Of a DNA stretch of 64,000 bases, positions 17,757 through 25,316 are shown piece after piece. Origin of the DNA: an uncultured SAR116 cluster alpha proteobacterium (GTDB lineage: Bacteria > Pseudomonadota > Alphaproteobacteria > Puniceispirillales > Puniceispirillaceae); contig CACEJY010000003.1 in the NCBI GenBank assembly GCA_902559985.1, positions 1 to 64,000 on the forward strand, read 5' to 3'. Below the pieces are notes generated by a model. It made no database searches and was not told the DNA's origin. It worked only from the letters and a program-made list of their open reading frames with translations. The stretch's first letter is position 1. Each line of letters starts with the position of its first letter. The position numbers and the translations under genes are program-made.

Positions 17757-18699
17757 GGGGAAGCCCCTTAATAGGTTGATGAAGCGCAGCATTATGCTGG
17801 GCATAAGAATGCCCACGCTGGACCAAACTTCCGAGTGCTTTTATACTACAAATTATCTTTGTAAACCGGCTAGTGACCTCGCGCCCACGATGCCAACCAT
17901 GCTGTTTAAGGCGCAGCTGAACGCCAATCTGGCGGTATACGTGTGCCGCAATAGCAATCGAGATATGGGCGCGAAGCGGCAGATATGAAAATCCCTCCAT
18001 GCCACTTTTGTAATAATCATCAGCAAGGTTTAGCAGTTTTTTTACGGCGGTGGTGACGGCGACGGCTTCGTTGGCTAATGGGGTTTTGGCGAGGGCAACA
18101 ATTCGCGACGGTTGCAGATCACCAACCCAGCTTTCAGGGAGGTAGCGGCGGCCCATTTCAGCATCTTCTAGGACATCACGAGCAATATTGGTTAGCTGCA
18201 TAGCGATACCCAGATCCATCGCATGATCCAGCGCGTTTTTATGGTGGCAGTTCAGGATATCACACATGAGAATACCAACTGTGCCGGCAACACGATAGGC
18301 GTATACAAGCAATTCCGCTTCAGTTTTGATTCGTACTGGTTTTTGATCGCTTAACAGACCATCAATCAATGCTACTACCACATCAGGCGAGCAGCGATGT
18401 TTTTGGAGAAAAGGCTTGAAGACAACCATCAGCGGATCAAGAGGTTCACCAATGGTTTCAAACTCTCGACGGATGGACCGAAGCCGGTGATATCCATTTT
18501 CAATGTCTCCATCAGCCATATCATCAAGGACGCGGCACAATTGATAAAGACGAGCGGCATCGGCACCCATTTTTTGGCCAAGAAAACGCTTGGCCCAATT
18601 AAAGCTCTTACCATACACAGCAAGTGTCTTATCAGGTGTAAATGTTTCGCTGGGGGCTGCGGTCATCATTTTTACCAATTCTTCACCACGCCAATGCAT
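17746..18699 (-). CDS. crtB: Phytoene synthase
   Basis: This protein of about 317 residues condenses two geranylgeranyl diphosphates to phytoene. The first Asp-rich site is 'RVLDDMADGD' and the second 'NIARDVLEDAEMGRRYLP', both with the spacing expected of squalene/phytoene synthases. 'YAYRVAGTVGILMCDIL' is a conserved helix. The start is either the ATG at 18699, two bases after the crtI stop, or the ATG pair at 18669/18666. The ribosome site is weak for all of them, and coupling to crtI translation would explain this. The C-terminal coding region overlaps the crtY start. Confidence 0.94.
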   Translation of the reverse strand: MHWRGEELVKMMTAAPSETFTPDKTLAVYGKSFNWAKRFLGQKMGADAARLYQLCRVLDDMADGDIENGYHRLRSIRREFETIGEPLDPLMVVFKPFLQKHRCSPDVVVALIDGLLSDQKPVRIKTEAELLVYAYRVAGTVGILMCDILNCHHKNALDHAMDLGIAMQLTNIARDVLEDAEMGRRYLPESWVGDLQPSRIVALAKTPLANEAVAVTTAVKKLLNLADDYYKSGMEGFSYLPLRAHISIAIAAHVYRQIGVQLRLKQHGWHRGREVTSRFTKIICSIKALGSLVQRGHSYAQHNAALHQPIKGLPHVR

Positions 18700-18701
18700 G
18701 A

Positions 18702-20240
18702 TTATAGCGCATCAACCCTTGCCTTGGCGATGGCTTGTTTTTTTTCATCTTCATCAACTAGACTTTCCACCACTTTTGCTGAACATAGAACGCCGGGTAT
18801 ACCTGCGCCTGGGTGCGCGCCGGCCGCTGCAAAATATAAATTGGGGATATGTGGATCACGATTGTGAAAACGAAACCACGCCGACTGCATGAAAATAGGC
18901 GCAATTGAAAATCCAGCTCCATACATAGACCTGTAGTCATTCTTGAAATCTTCGGGTGTCATGTAGAATGGGTCTGAAATGACTTTATCCAGATCAGGCA
19001 GAATCGTGTCAGCAAGTGCCTTGATAATCCGATCCTGCAATTTAGGACCGCTTTCATTCCAGTCGATTGACGCGCGCAAGTTTGGCACGGGACACAAAAC
19101 ATAAAAGCTATCACACCCGTTAGGGGCAAAACTTTCATCAGTGGCCGTTGGTCGGTGTAAATATAACGAGAAATCATCAGCAAGGATTTTTCGATTAAAA
19201 ATATCGGCCAGTAACTCCTTGTAACGTGGCCCCATCCAGATGGTATGATGGGCAATATTGTCGTAGCGTTTTTTTGTGCCAAAAAACAACACGAAAAGGC
19301 CCATCGAGTATTTAGTCAATTTGTCTGGCATCAAGCGTTTTCCTTTTGCGTGCTTGGCGGGCATCATTTGCCGGTACACCGTCGGTGGGTCTCCATTACA
19401 AATAACACGATCAGCCGGGTAATATTTGCCGTTGCTTGCGGTCGCGCCAACCGCTTTGCCATCCTTTATATTAATGCTGGTAATATCGGTATCCAAAACC
19501 ACTTTGACCCCAACGCGTCGCAATAAGGCATTCAAGGCTGACACTAGCTGGCCCGTGCCCCCCATTGCAAAAAAAACACCCCAACGCCGTTCAAGGTAAT
19601 GAATAAGTGCATAAATCGATGTAGTACTGAATGGATTGCCGCCAACCAACAATGGATGGATAGAAAAGGCCTGCCGCAAAAGTGGGTGCTTGATATATTT
19701 ATTAACAATGCCAGCAACAGAGTAATAGCTTTGTAGCCGCAACAGGCTTGGAATTTGGGCAAGCATGGTAGTGAATTTTGAAAAAGGCTTGTCAGCTAAC
19801 TTTTCAAAGCCGATTTCAAAAATAGCTTTAGAGGTGCGAAGTAGCTTGGCATAGCCAGCGACATCATCAGGCGAAAAGCGCCTTATTTCAGCGTTGGTAT
19901 CTTCAACCGACGGGCGATAATCAAATTGCTCACCAGTATGAAAATAGAATCGGTACCAAGGATCCAGAGAACGAAATTCGACATGATCTTCTCGTTTTTC
20001 TCCAAAAAGGCCAAATAATTCATCAAATAAAAAAGGTGCGGTAATAACGGTCGGGCCAGCGTCATGGCGAAAGCCGCCACGCTCAAATACCTGAGCCCGA
20101 CCACCAATTGCTGATAGCCGGTCAAGTAGCGTCACATCATACCCACGGGCGCGCATGCGCAAAGCGACGGCAATACCTCCAAATCCAGCGCCAATCACAA
20201 TCACCTTGCCTCCTGCTTTTAGCAAGGTATTAGGCTCCAT
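18702..20240 (-). CDS. crtI: Phytoene desaturase (lycopene-forming type)
   Basis: This 512-residue CrtI-type flavoprotein performs the successive desaturations of phytoene to lycopene. The N-terminal FAD motif is 'VIVIGAGFGGIAVALRMRAR', followed by 'IGGRAQVFERGGFRHDAGPT'. The C-terminal bacterial-CrtI signature is 'YFAAAGAHPGAGIPGVLCSA'. The full length fits bacterial CrtI. It starts at the ATG at 20240, 39 bases after crtE, and runs into crtB with a 2-base gap. It is the third gene of the operon. Confidence 0.95.
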   Translation of the reverse strand: MEPNTLLKAGGKVIVIGAGFGGIAVALRMRARGYDVTLLDRLSAIGGRAQVFERGGFRHDAGPTVITAPFLFDELFGLFGEKREDHVEFRSLDPWYRFYFHTGEQFDYRPSVEDTNAEIRRFSPDDVAGYAKLLRTSKAIFEIGFEKLADKPFSKFTTMLAQIPSLLRLQSYYSVAGIVNKYIKHPLLRQAFSIHPLLVGGNPFSTTSIYALIHYLERRWGVFFAMGGTGQLVSALNALLRRVGVKVVLDTDITSINIKDGKAVGATASNGKYYPADRVICNGDPPTVYRQMMPAKHAKGKRLMPDKLTKYSMGLFVLFFGTKKRYDNIAHHTIWMGPRYKELLADIFNRKILADDFSLYLHRPTATDESFAPNGCDSFYVLCPVPNLRASIDWNESGPKLQDRIIKALADTILPDLDKVISDPFYMTPEDFKNDYRSMYGAGFSIAPIFMQSAWFRFHNRDPHIPNLYFAAAGAHPGAGIPGVLCSAKVVESLVDEDEKKQAIAKARVDAL

Positions 20241-20279
20241 TCTTCAAAAAGGAAATTTTTAAAGATCATAAATGGCGCT

Positions 20280-21302
20280 CTAGGAGGCAGAGTTGGTGCA
20301 GGCTGCAGTACATGCCTCTTTAATCAGCTTTTGAACTGGTGTTGTTACATCAGAAAGCTCAACAGACAGGCGTTCAGCCTTCTGCTCTGCTCGGTCTAAT
20401 GTTGCAAACATTCGATCAGCGGCCTCCTCAATTGCAACTGAATGTAATACACGGTCACGCCATGCGGCTAAATCTTTTATGTCGCCACTTTTGTACCATT
20501 GCTCAAAAATAACACGTTCATCAGCATCTAGTTTGTCAACAAATGAGAGCGTTACGGCGTTTGGAGCACGACGAGCGAGGTCACCAGCAACCAATTTAGC
20601 GCCATCATTACCATTAAAATTAGCGATGTCATTACCAATTTGGTAGGCCTCACCCAGATCACGGAAATATGCAAAAACTGTCTGTTCGGCGTGTTGATCC
20701 CCAGCCATTACCGCAATACCTTGAAGAGGCGCAGTTAAAAGTGGTGCAGTTTTATCAGCGGCTATGGTCAGGTAAGCATCCCAACTAAGATTACCATCCC
20801 ACTCCAATTCCATGGCTTCACCAGCGGTTGTTCGGGACATATGTTGGGCTAGAATCCGCATTAGCCTCGGAGTGTTCGAAATTTCCGCAGCTTCGGCGGC
20901 AAATTCAAAAGATAGTGCAATCAGCCAATCACCAAGTGTCAGTGCAACATTGCGACCAAATTTTGCCCAAACGGCTTGATTACCACGGCGTTGTTTATCA
21001 CCATCACAGATATCATCATGTACCAATGATGCATTGTGCAGCACCTCAACAGCCGCGGCCCATCTGATTGCCGCTGTTTGGTTCACTTGCAGAGCGTCCG
21101 CACCATGCATCGTCATCTTCGCACGAAGCATCTTTCCAGGTTTGCTGAAATGGTGCGCTGCGGCCTTGCCCAACGGCTTGTCATGAGTTGGCAGGCGGCT
21201 AACAATTAAATTTTGAACGTTATTTTTATCGGAAGGGTAAATGGGCGAAGAAATTAGGGATTTTTGATAGGAAAGGTTTCGCAATGTTGACAATTCATTC
21301 AT
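20280..21302 (-). CDS. crtE: Polyprenyl diphosphate synthase (geranylgeranyl type)
   Basis: This 340-residue trans-isoprenyl synthase makes geranylgeranyl diphosphate for phytoene synthase. The first Asp-rich motif is intact: 'SLVHDDICDGDKQRRG'. The second, normally DDxxD, reads 'YQIGNDIANFNGNDG', with Asn at two of the Asp positions. 'DLARRAPNAVTLSF' follows in place of the more usual Lys-rich loop. Either this is a divergent subgroup of CrtE, as seen in some marine retinal clusters, or substrate binding is changed. The position between the rhodopsin gene and crtI supports the CrtE role. The leader from residue 1 to 40 is poorly conserved-looking. Confidence 0.87.
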   Translation of the reverse strand: MNELSTLRNLSYQKSLISSPIYPSDKNNVQNLIVSRLPTHDKPLGKAAAHHFSKPGKMLRAKMTMHGADALQVNQTAAIRWAAAVEVLHNASLVHDDICDGDKQRRGNQAVWAKFGRNVALTLGDWLIALSFEFAAEAAEISNTPRLMRILAQHMSRTTAGEAMELEWDGNLSWDAYLTIAADKTAPLLTAPLQGIAVMAGDQHAEQTVFAYFRDLGEAYQIGNDIANFNGNDGAKLVAGDLARRAPNAVTLSFVDKLDADERVIFEQWYKSGDIKDLAAWRDRVLHSVAIEEAADRMFATLDRAEQKAERLSVELSDVTTPVQKLIKEACTAACTNSAS

Positions 21303-21337
21303 TGGATGCCTCTACCTTTATATCTGATAGCGGGGAA

Positions 21338-21361
21338 GGGGGCCGGATTTCCAGCCGCCCC
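21338..21361 (-). promoter_or_regulatory. GC-rich hairpin between the rhodopsin and crtE genes
   Basis: In mRNA orientation the sequence GGGGCGGCTGGAAATCCGGC (then CCC) can pair as GGGGC/GCCCC with an inner GG/CC and an AAAT loop. It begins about 10 bases after the rhodopsin stop codon. There is no U-run after it, so it is not a classical terminator. It could stabilise the upstream opsin message or partly terminate, giving more opsin than Crt enzymes. The role is inferred. Confidence 0.45.
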
Positions 21362-21371
21362 TCATATTTTT

Positions 21372-22151
21372 TTATTTGCTGGCTGAAGTCGCAGCGTTTG
21401 CTGCAGCCCAGATAATGCCAACGAAGGCGATCTTGTTTACAACGTCTGCAACGTTATAGATCACGTTCAAAGTCACAGCGTCGACAGACCCATTCAGGTA
21501 GCCCAAGAAGTAACCGAGTGGATAGATCGCCCATCCTACAGTTACGATCAAACGCATAGTGCCAAAGGCTGACTGAACCCCTGCTGGAGCTGACTCTGCG
21601 GAAACTCTGCCAGCTTCACCGGCAAAGATTTCATATAGAATGTAACCCCATCCTAACATGCCCACGATGAATGCTGGCCACGCAGGCGCCAAACCTGCTT
21701 CGCCCATGTAGCCTGCGACTAGCATCACCAGAGAACCAATCATCAAGCGCCAGAAAACGCCTGAGCTAACGACCGTGACAGCCGCAAGAATGAAGTAGAA
21801 TTCGACCATTTGAAGCGGAACAGTTATCAGCCAATCTACATACCGATAGACGGTCGGGCTAGCACCGGTGGATGCCCAGACATCCCTCATGTAGAAGTAG
21901 TGAACAGCTGCAACCAGAGTGACAAGGGCGCCAACGGTAAGCGACGTCCTCCATTTGCCACCCATCCGTCCGGCTTCCATTAGGAAGAAAACGGTAGCGG
22001 CAACCATGGCCATTGAAATAGTCCAGAAAGATATGCCCACATAGTCATTAGATTGGAGCATAGTTGTGGCAGCATTTGCGCTTACTGGTAATAATGTCAG
22101 CGCCGCTGTTGCCAAAGAAGCTTTAACGCCTCTCGCAGTTAGAAAACTCAT
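21372..22151 (-). CDS. Proteorhodopsin, blue-absorbing proton-pump type
   Basis: A 259-residue seven-helix microbial rhodopsin that binds retinal and pumps protons outward in light. The first 27 residues look like a cleavable signal, as in other proteorhodopsins. Key residues, with the residue in green proteorhodopsin numbering: Schiff-base Lys240 (K231) in 'NVADVVNKIAFVGI'; acceptor Asp106 (D97) and donor Glu117 (E108) in 'RYVDWLITVPLQMVEFYF'; His84 (H75). The tuning position 105 is Gln114, which marks blue absorption. The start at 22151 has GGAGGT 6 bases upstream. It is the first gene of the operon with crtEIBY, blh and fni. Confidence 0.98.
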   Translation of the reverse strand: MSFLTARGVKASLATAALTLLPVSANAATTMLQSNDYVGISFWTISMAMVAATVFFLMEAGRMGGKWRTSLTVGALVTLVAAVHYFYMRDVWASTGASPTVYRYVDWLITVPLQMVEFYFILAAVTVVSSGVFWRLMIGSLVMLVAGYMGEAGLAPAWPAFIVGMLGWGYILYEIFAGEAGRVSAESAPAGVQSAFGTMRLIVTVGWAIYPLGYFLGYLNGSVDAVTLNVIYNVADVVNKIAFVGIIWAAANAATSASK

Positions 22152-22511
22152 TAGAGTACCTCCGTTAACGTATTACTCAACTCCCCATCACAAACGGACC
22201 ACCACTGTGGCATAATGCCGCTTGCACGTTGCGATTAGTGATTTTTTCTCTTCCTAAATCAAGATGAAAAAGCTGCACGAAAGGAGATGTCAGGAAATAT
22301 ACATTTTTTTCAATTGATTAAGGTAGATCAAAATTATTTTGCGATTTTAGCAAAAATGATGATTTTATCACCTAGCATTGTTGATTTTAATAATAAGAAT
22401 GAAAGTCTCGCTTGAGTTGTTGAAGCCACAGTCGGAATTACCGTAAGTTGAAGTTATTGAAGTGGGCTTTGACTGCTTATTATTAACGTTGAGAGTGTCC
22501 TTATTTTCGGC
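22152..22511 (-). promoter_or_regulatory. Proteorhodopsin operon upstream region
   Basis: These 360 bases upstream of the rhodopsin gene contain no credible ORF and must hold the operon promoter, unless transcription comes from the DUF1989 gene behind it. The consensus ribosome site GGAGGT ends 6 bases before the start. An inverted repeat TTGAT-8-ATCAA is at 22314-22331. Its arms resemble FNR/FixK half-sites, but the spacer is 8 rather than 4, so I do not call it a site for that family. I could not assign -35 and -10 boxes with confidence. Confidence 0.4.
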
Positions 22512-23381
22512 TTATTTGGAACCATTTGGGCACGCGTTTCTATATTGTGATTCTGGCAAGTAGGGAAAATTATCGAGCGCTGCATTGTCGGAGTCAAAGA
22601 CTTCAACAAGAAGTGGGTGGCACGTAGCACTATCAGATGAATGTTCAGATGAACAATCGCCACCCGGACATGCAGATAGACCGCAAAGTAAATCCGTTTC
22701 AGCAAAGAATTCGATAAAATCGCCCGGCCGAACTGGACTTGCTTTCATGAAATATTGGTGTGTGTCTTTTGTAAAGCCGGTGCACATAAAAACATTCAAT
22801 ACATCATGAACCAAAGGCTCGGCCTTTGCATAATCAAGCTGACAATGTGCGGAAAGTGCGCGGGTCAAATTCGAATGACAGCAATGATGATAGTCGATAC
22901 CACTCAGAAGCTTCGCGGTGTAAGGGTCACATCGAGTTCCAATAACATCATGTACCGACCCGCCATCATCGTCCCATCCATACCAGTCGAGGGTGTCATG
23001 ACTGATTGTCGCTAGGGGGCGCATAGAGGGAAAGCTGGACCACATGCGATCGCCTGTGGATAGGTGCGTTCCGTGTATTGCTCGTGTCTTTCCTGCGTAA
23101 AAATGTTCTGCAAGGTTGGTCTTTGACCAGATGTTTAAATCGCCGACTTGGGGGCCATCGATACTGTTAATCCTAAAAAAATGGCCTTTTTGAACATTAA
23201 AACAGCGAGCATCACGTGGCGGAACAATGATTTCGCTAATTTTGGTAAGGTTGGTTCTCGCACGCTCTAAATTAGCCATATCGGGATGGGGCAACCCATA
23301 GGTGGGGTAACATATGACAGCCGGAGCCGCTCGTCGCGACGCAGCATCTGCCGGAATATTCGATACATTTTGCTTTTTCAT
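22512..23381 (-). CDS. DUF1989 / urea carboxylase-associated family protein
   Basis: About 289 residues. The ATG at 23381 is chosen (GGGGTGA just upstream) over the track GTG. The DUF1989 pattern is clear: 'IIVPPRDARCFNVQKGHFFR' and 'GPQVGDLNIWSKTNLAEHF', then 'MRPLATISHDTLDWYGWDDD', 'DYHHCCHSNLTRAL' and near the end 'GLSACPGGDCSSEHSSDSAT'. Histidine and cysteine clusters suggest a metal site. Family members are found with urea carboxylase and allophanate hydrolase genes or in purine-related clusters. None of these is in view here, so the role is open. The proteorhodopsin gene follows it on the same strand after 360 bases. Confidence 0.8.
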   Translation of the reverse strand: MKKQNVSNIPADAASRRAAPAVICYPTYGLPHPDMANLERARTNLTKISEIIVPPRDARCFNVQKGHFFRINSIDGPQVGDLNIWSKTNLAEHFYAGKTRAIHGTHLSTGDRMWSSFPSMRPLATISHDTLDWYGWDDDGGSVHDVIGTRCDPYTAKLLSGIDYHHCCHSNLTRALSAHCQLDYAKAEPLVHDVLNVFMCTGFTKDTHQYFMKASPVRPGDFIEFFAETDLLCGLSACPGGDCSSEHSSDSATCHPLLVEVFDSDNAALDNFPYLPESQYRNACPNGSK

Positions 23382-23550
23382 CAAAATCACCCCGCGTTGG
23401 TTCGTATGTTTGGCTTACCAACATTCAAAAAGAATAGCAAAGCTGAAACATGCTGATTTATTTGTGTTGGGAATTGTTGGTTGAGACTATTAAGGTCAGG
23501 ACCTGGCCATCTGGTGGGATAACGGGATTGGCTTTTGTCATTTGTGATCT

Positions 23551-24123
23551 CTATTCAACACCAGACCCTGTCCAGCTTTTTACAGACGGTAAATTGATAT
23601 CAAGAAGATTCAACGCACGGCCAACACTTTGGTCAATTACATCGTCCAGTGTTTGCGGCCGGGTGTAAAAACCGGGAACGGGTGGCATGATAATGGCACC
23701 GCTTTGCGTAGCTTGATCCATTAGCCGAATATGCCCTGCATGAAATGGTGTTTCGCGCAACATCAGCACAACCGGCCGACGTTCTTTCATGCAAACATCG
23801 GCTGATCGCGCAATTAGTTCGGCATTAAAAGAGTTGGCGATTGCGCTCAACGTTTTTATCGAACAGGGGGCGACAATCATGCCACTGGTCCGAAAGGACC
23901 CTGATGAAATCGCTGCACCAATATCCTTATGGTTATACAGGTGATCGGCAAGCGCTTTGATTTGTTCTGGGGTATAATCCACTTCGGCCATTGCTGTGCG
24001 GTATGCGGACGGTGTGACAATCACATGTGTTTCAACATCTTCAATCTGGCGCAGGTGTTCCAGCGCACGGATCCCATAGACCACGCCAGAAGCACCAGTT
24101 ATTGCCACAATTAATCGTCGCAT
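23551..24123 (-). CDS. ubiX: Flavin prenyltransferase, UbiX/PAD1 family
   Basis: About 190 residues; the ATG at 24123 gives the usual 'MRRLIVAITGASG' opening. UbiX makes prenylated FMN, the cofactor of UbiD decarboxylases, from FMN and a dimethylallyl phosphate. Family blocks: the Gly-Ala-Ser-Gly FMN loop, 'SGSFRTSGMIVAPCSIKTLS' with the conserved Ser/Cys, 'ADVCMKERRPVVLMLRETPF' and 'GAIIMPPVPGFYTRP'. It is the last gene of a minus-strand set with CoxG, amidohydrolase and Mo-hydroxylase genes, and a ubiD-like gene lies at 31831. It is probably dedicated to that pathway, although a ubiquinone role cannot be excluded. Confidence 0.92.
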   Translation of the reverse strand: MRRLIVAITGASGVVYGIRALEHLRQIEDVETHVIVTPSAYRTAMAEVDYTPEQIKALADHLYNHKDIGAAISSGSFRTSGMIVAPCSIKTLSAIANSFNAELIARSADVCMKERRPVVLMLRETPFHAGHIRLMDQATQSGAIIMPPVPGFYTRPQTLDDVIDQSVGRALNLLDINLPSVKSWTGSGVE

Positions 24124-24197
24124 CACTCTCTCTATCTCTTTCATTACCAAACGATAAGCATTAGTTACAGTGATCCGTCGCTCGGATATTTTTACAA

Positions 24198-24644
24198 TTA
24201 CTTCTCATTAAGCATAATTTTCTCAAAGTTACTGAAAAAACTTTTTGACAGTTTTTTTGCAGTACTTTCAATCAACCTAGCTCCCAATTGAGCAATTTTT
24301 CCGCCAGTTTCGGCACTGGCCTTGTAACGCAAAGTGGTCTCATTGCCCTCATCAATGAGTTCAACATCAGCGCCACCTTTCGCAAAACCTGCGAGGCCAC
24401 CGTCACCAGCCCCCGCCAGCGACAAACTCCCTGGGGCGGCACTCAGATCCAAGGTCACATTGCCAGAAAATTTTGCCTTCACTGGACCAATTTTCAAAAT
24501 AACCTTCGCTGCATAATCGGTATCACTTGTTTTTTCCAATTCTTGACAGCCCGGAATGCAACGTCTGAGAACCTCTGGATCGATTAGATTAGCATAAACT
24601 GTCTCAATTCTGCCTGGAATGCTGAGTTCATCCGCTATATTCAT
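24198..24644 (-). CDS. CoxG-like SRPBCC protein (first paralogue)
   Basis: A 148-residue START/SRPBCC-fold protein of the CoxG family (carbon monoxide dehydrogenase subunit G-like). The start at 24644 has AAGGAGT a few bases upstream; the track version adds 33 unrelated residues. Family features: 'MNIADELSIPGRIETVYANL', 'LRRCIPGCQELEK' (the RCIPGC motif) and a C-terminal amphipathic helix 'AKKLSKSFFSNFEKIM'. CoxG proteins accompany Mo hydroxylases and are thought to tether them to the membrane or shuttle quinone from them. A second paralogue lies next to it. The two differ clearly in sequence. Confidence 0.85.
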   Translation of the reverse strand: MNIADELSIPGRIETVYANLIDPEVLRRCIPGCQELEKTSDTDYAAKVILKIGPVKAKFSGNVTLDLSAAPGSLSLAGAGDGGLAGFAKGGADVELIDEGNETTLRYKASAETGGKIAQLGARLIESTAKKLSKSFFSNFEKIMLNEK

Positions 24645-24836
24645 CGTTACTCCTTGGTTTACGAATTTTATTTCTGGCGGTTCGAATAACAACCCCAGCC
24701 GCTTATTTACCTCTAAGAATATACTTGTAGGGCTCTCAAGCAACTGAAAAGAATTTATGTTTTGTTAGGTAAACTAGAACATTCCTATTAAGAAATAATA
24801 TAGAAGAAGTTCAAGAATAGCATTTTTATTTACAGG

Positions 24837-25286
24837 CTAATTCGCTTCAAATTCTTTTTTCAGCGCAGTAAAAAACTGACGGACAAGATGTTTAGCGACA
24901 CCCATTAAAACTCGCTGTCCAACACCTGCCACAAGGCCGCTAACCTCGCCATCTGCTTCATAGGTGATTCGCGCGGTATCATCTTCATTCGCGGTGATCG
25001 TAACGCGGGCCGTGCCCTTGCCGATGCCCAGGGTTCCATTTCCTGATACATTGATAAGGCAACTGTTTGGTGGGTTCATCTCTGAAAGTTTCACGCTGCC
25101 CTCAAAATTACCGCCAACGGCTGCAACCTTTAATTCAAGCGTAATGGTATATTCCCCGGGAGCTAGCTCATCCATGCTGATACAGCCGGGAATAGACCGC
25201 TGCAATACAGCGGGATCAATCACCGACTCCCATAGCCGACTGGGGTTTGTTTGGATGGATTCTGTGCCAGTTAAATTTAGGTTCAT
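24837..25286 (-). CDS. CoxG-like SRPBCC protein (second paralogue)
   Basis: A 149-residue CoxG-family protein. The signature region is 'DPAVLQRSIPGCISMDELAP', followed by a hydrophobic pocket ('GNGTLGIGKGTARVTI') and the terminal helix 'GVAKHLVRQFFTALKKEF'. As in the first paralogue there is a deep ligand-binding fold and no catalytic motif. Two CoxG genes match two sets of Mo-hydroxylase accessory subunits in this locus, so each could serve one enzyme complex; this is inference. It starts 30 bases downstream of the amidohydrolase gene. Confidence 0.85.
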   Translation of the reverse strand: MNLNLTGTESIQTNPSRLWESVIDPAVLQRSIPGCISMDELAPGEYTITLELKVAAVGGNFEGSVKLSEMNPPNSCLINVSGNGTLGIGKGTARVTITANEDDTARITYEADGEVSGLVAGVGQRVLMGVAKHLVRQFFTALKKEFEAN

Positions 25287-25316
25287 GAAGAATTGCTTTT
25301 TCTGATAGCTGAACAG

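Noticed and set aside
22314-22331. FNR/FixK binding site upstream of proteorhodopsin
   Set aside because: The arms match but the spacer is 8 bases instead of 4.
24645-24743. N-terminal extension of the first CoxG gene
   Set aside because: No homology pattern, and AAGGAGT sits directly before the inner ATG at 24644.
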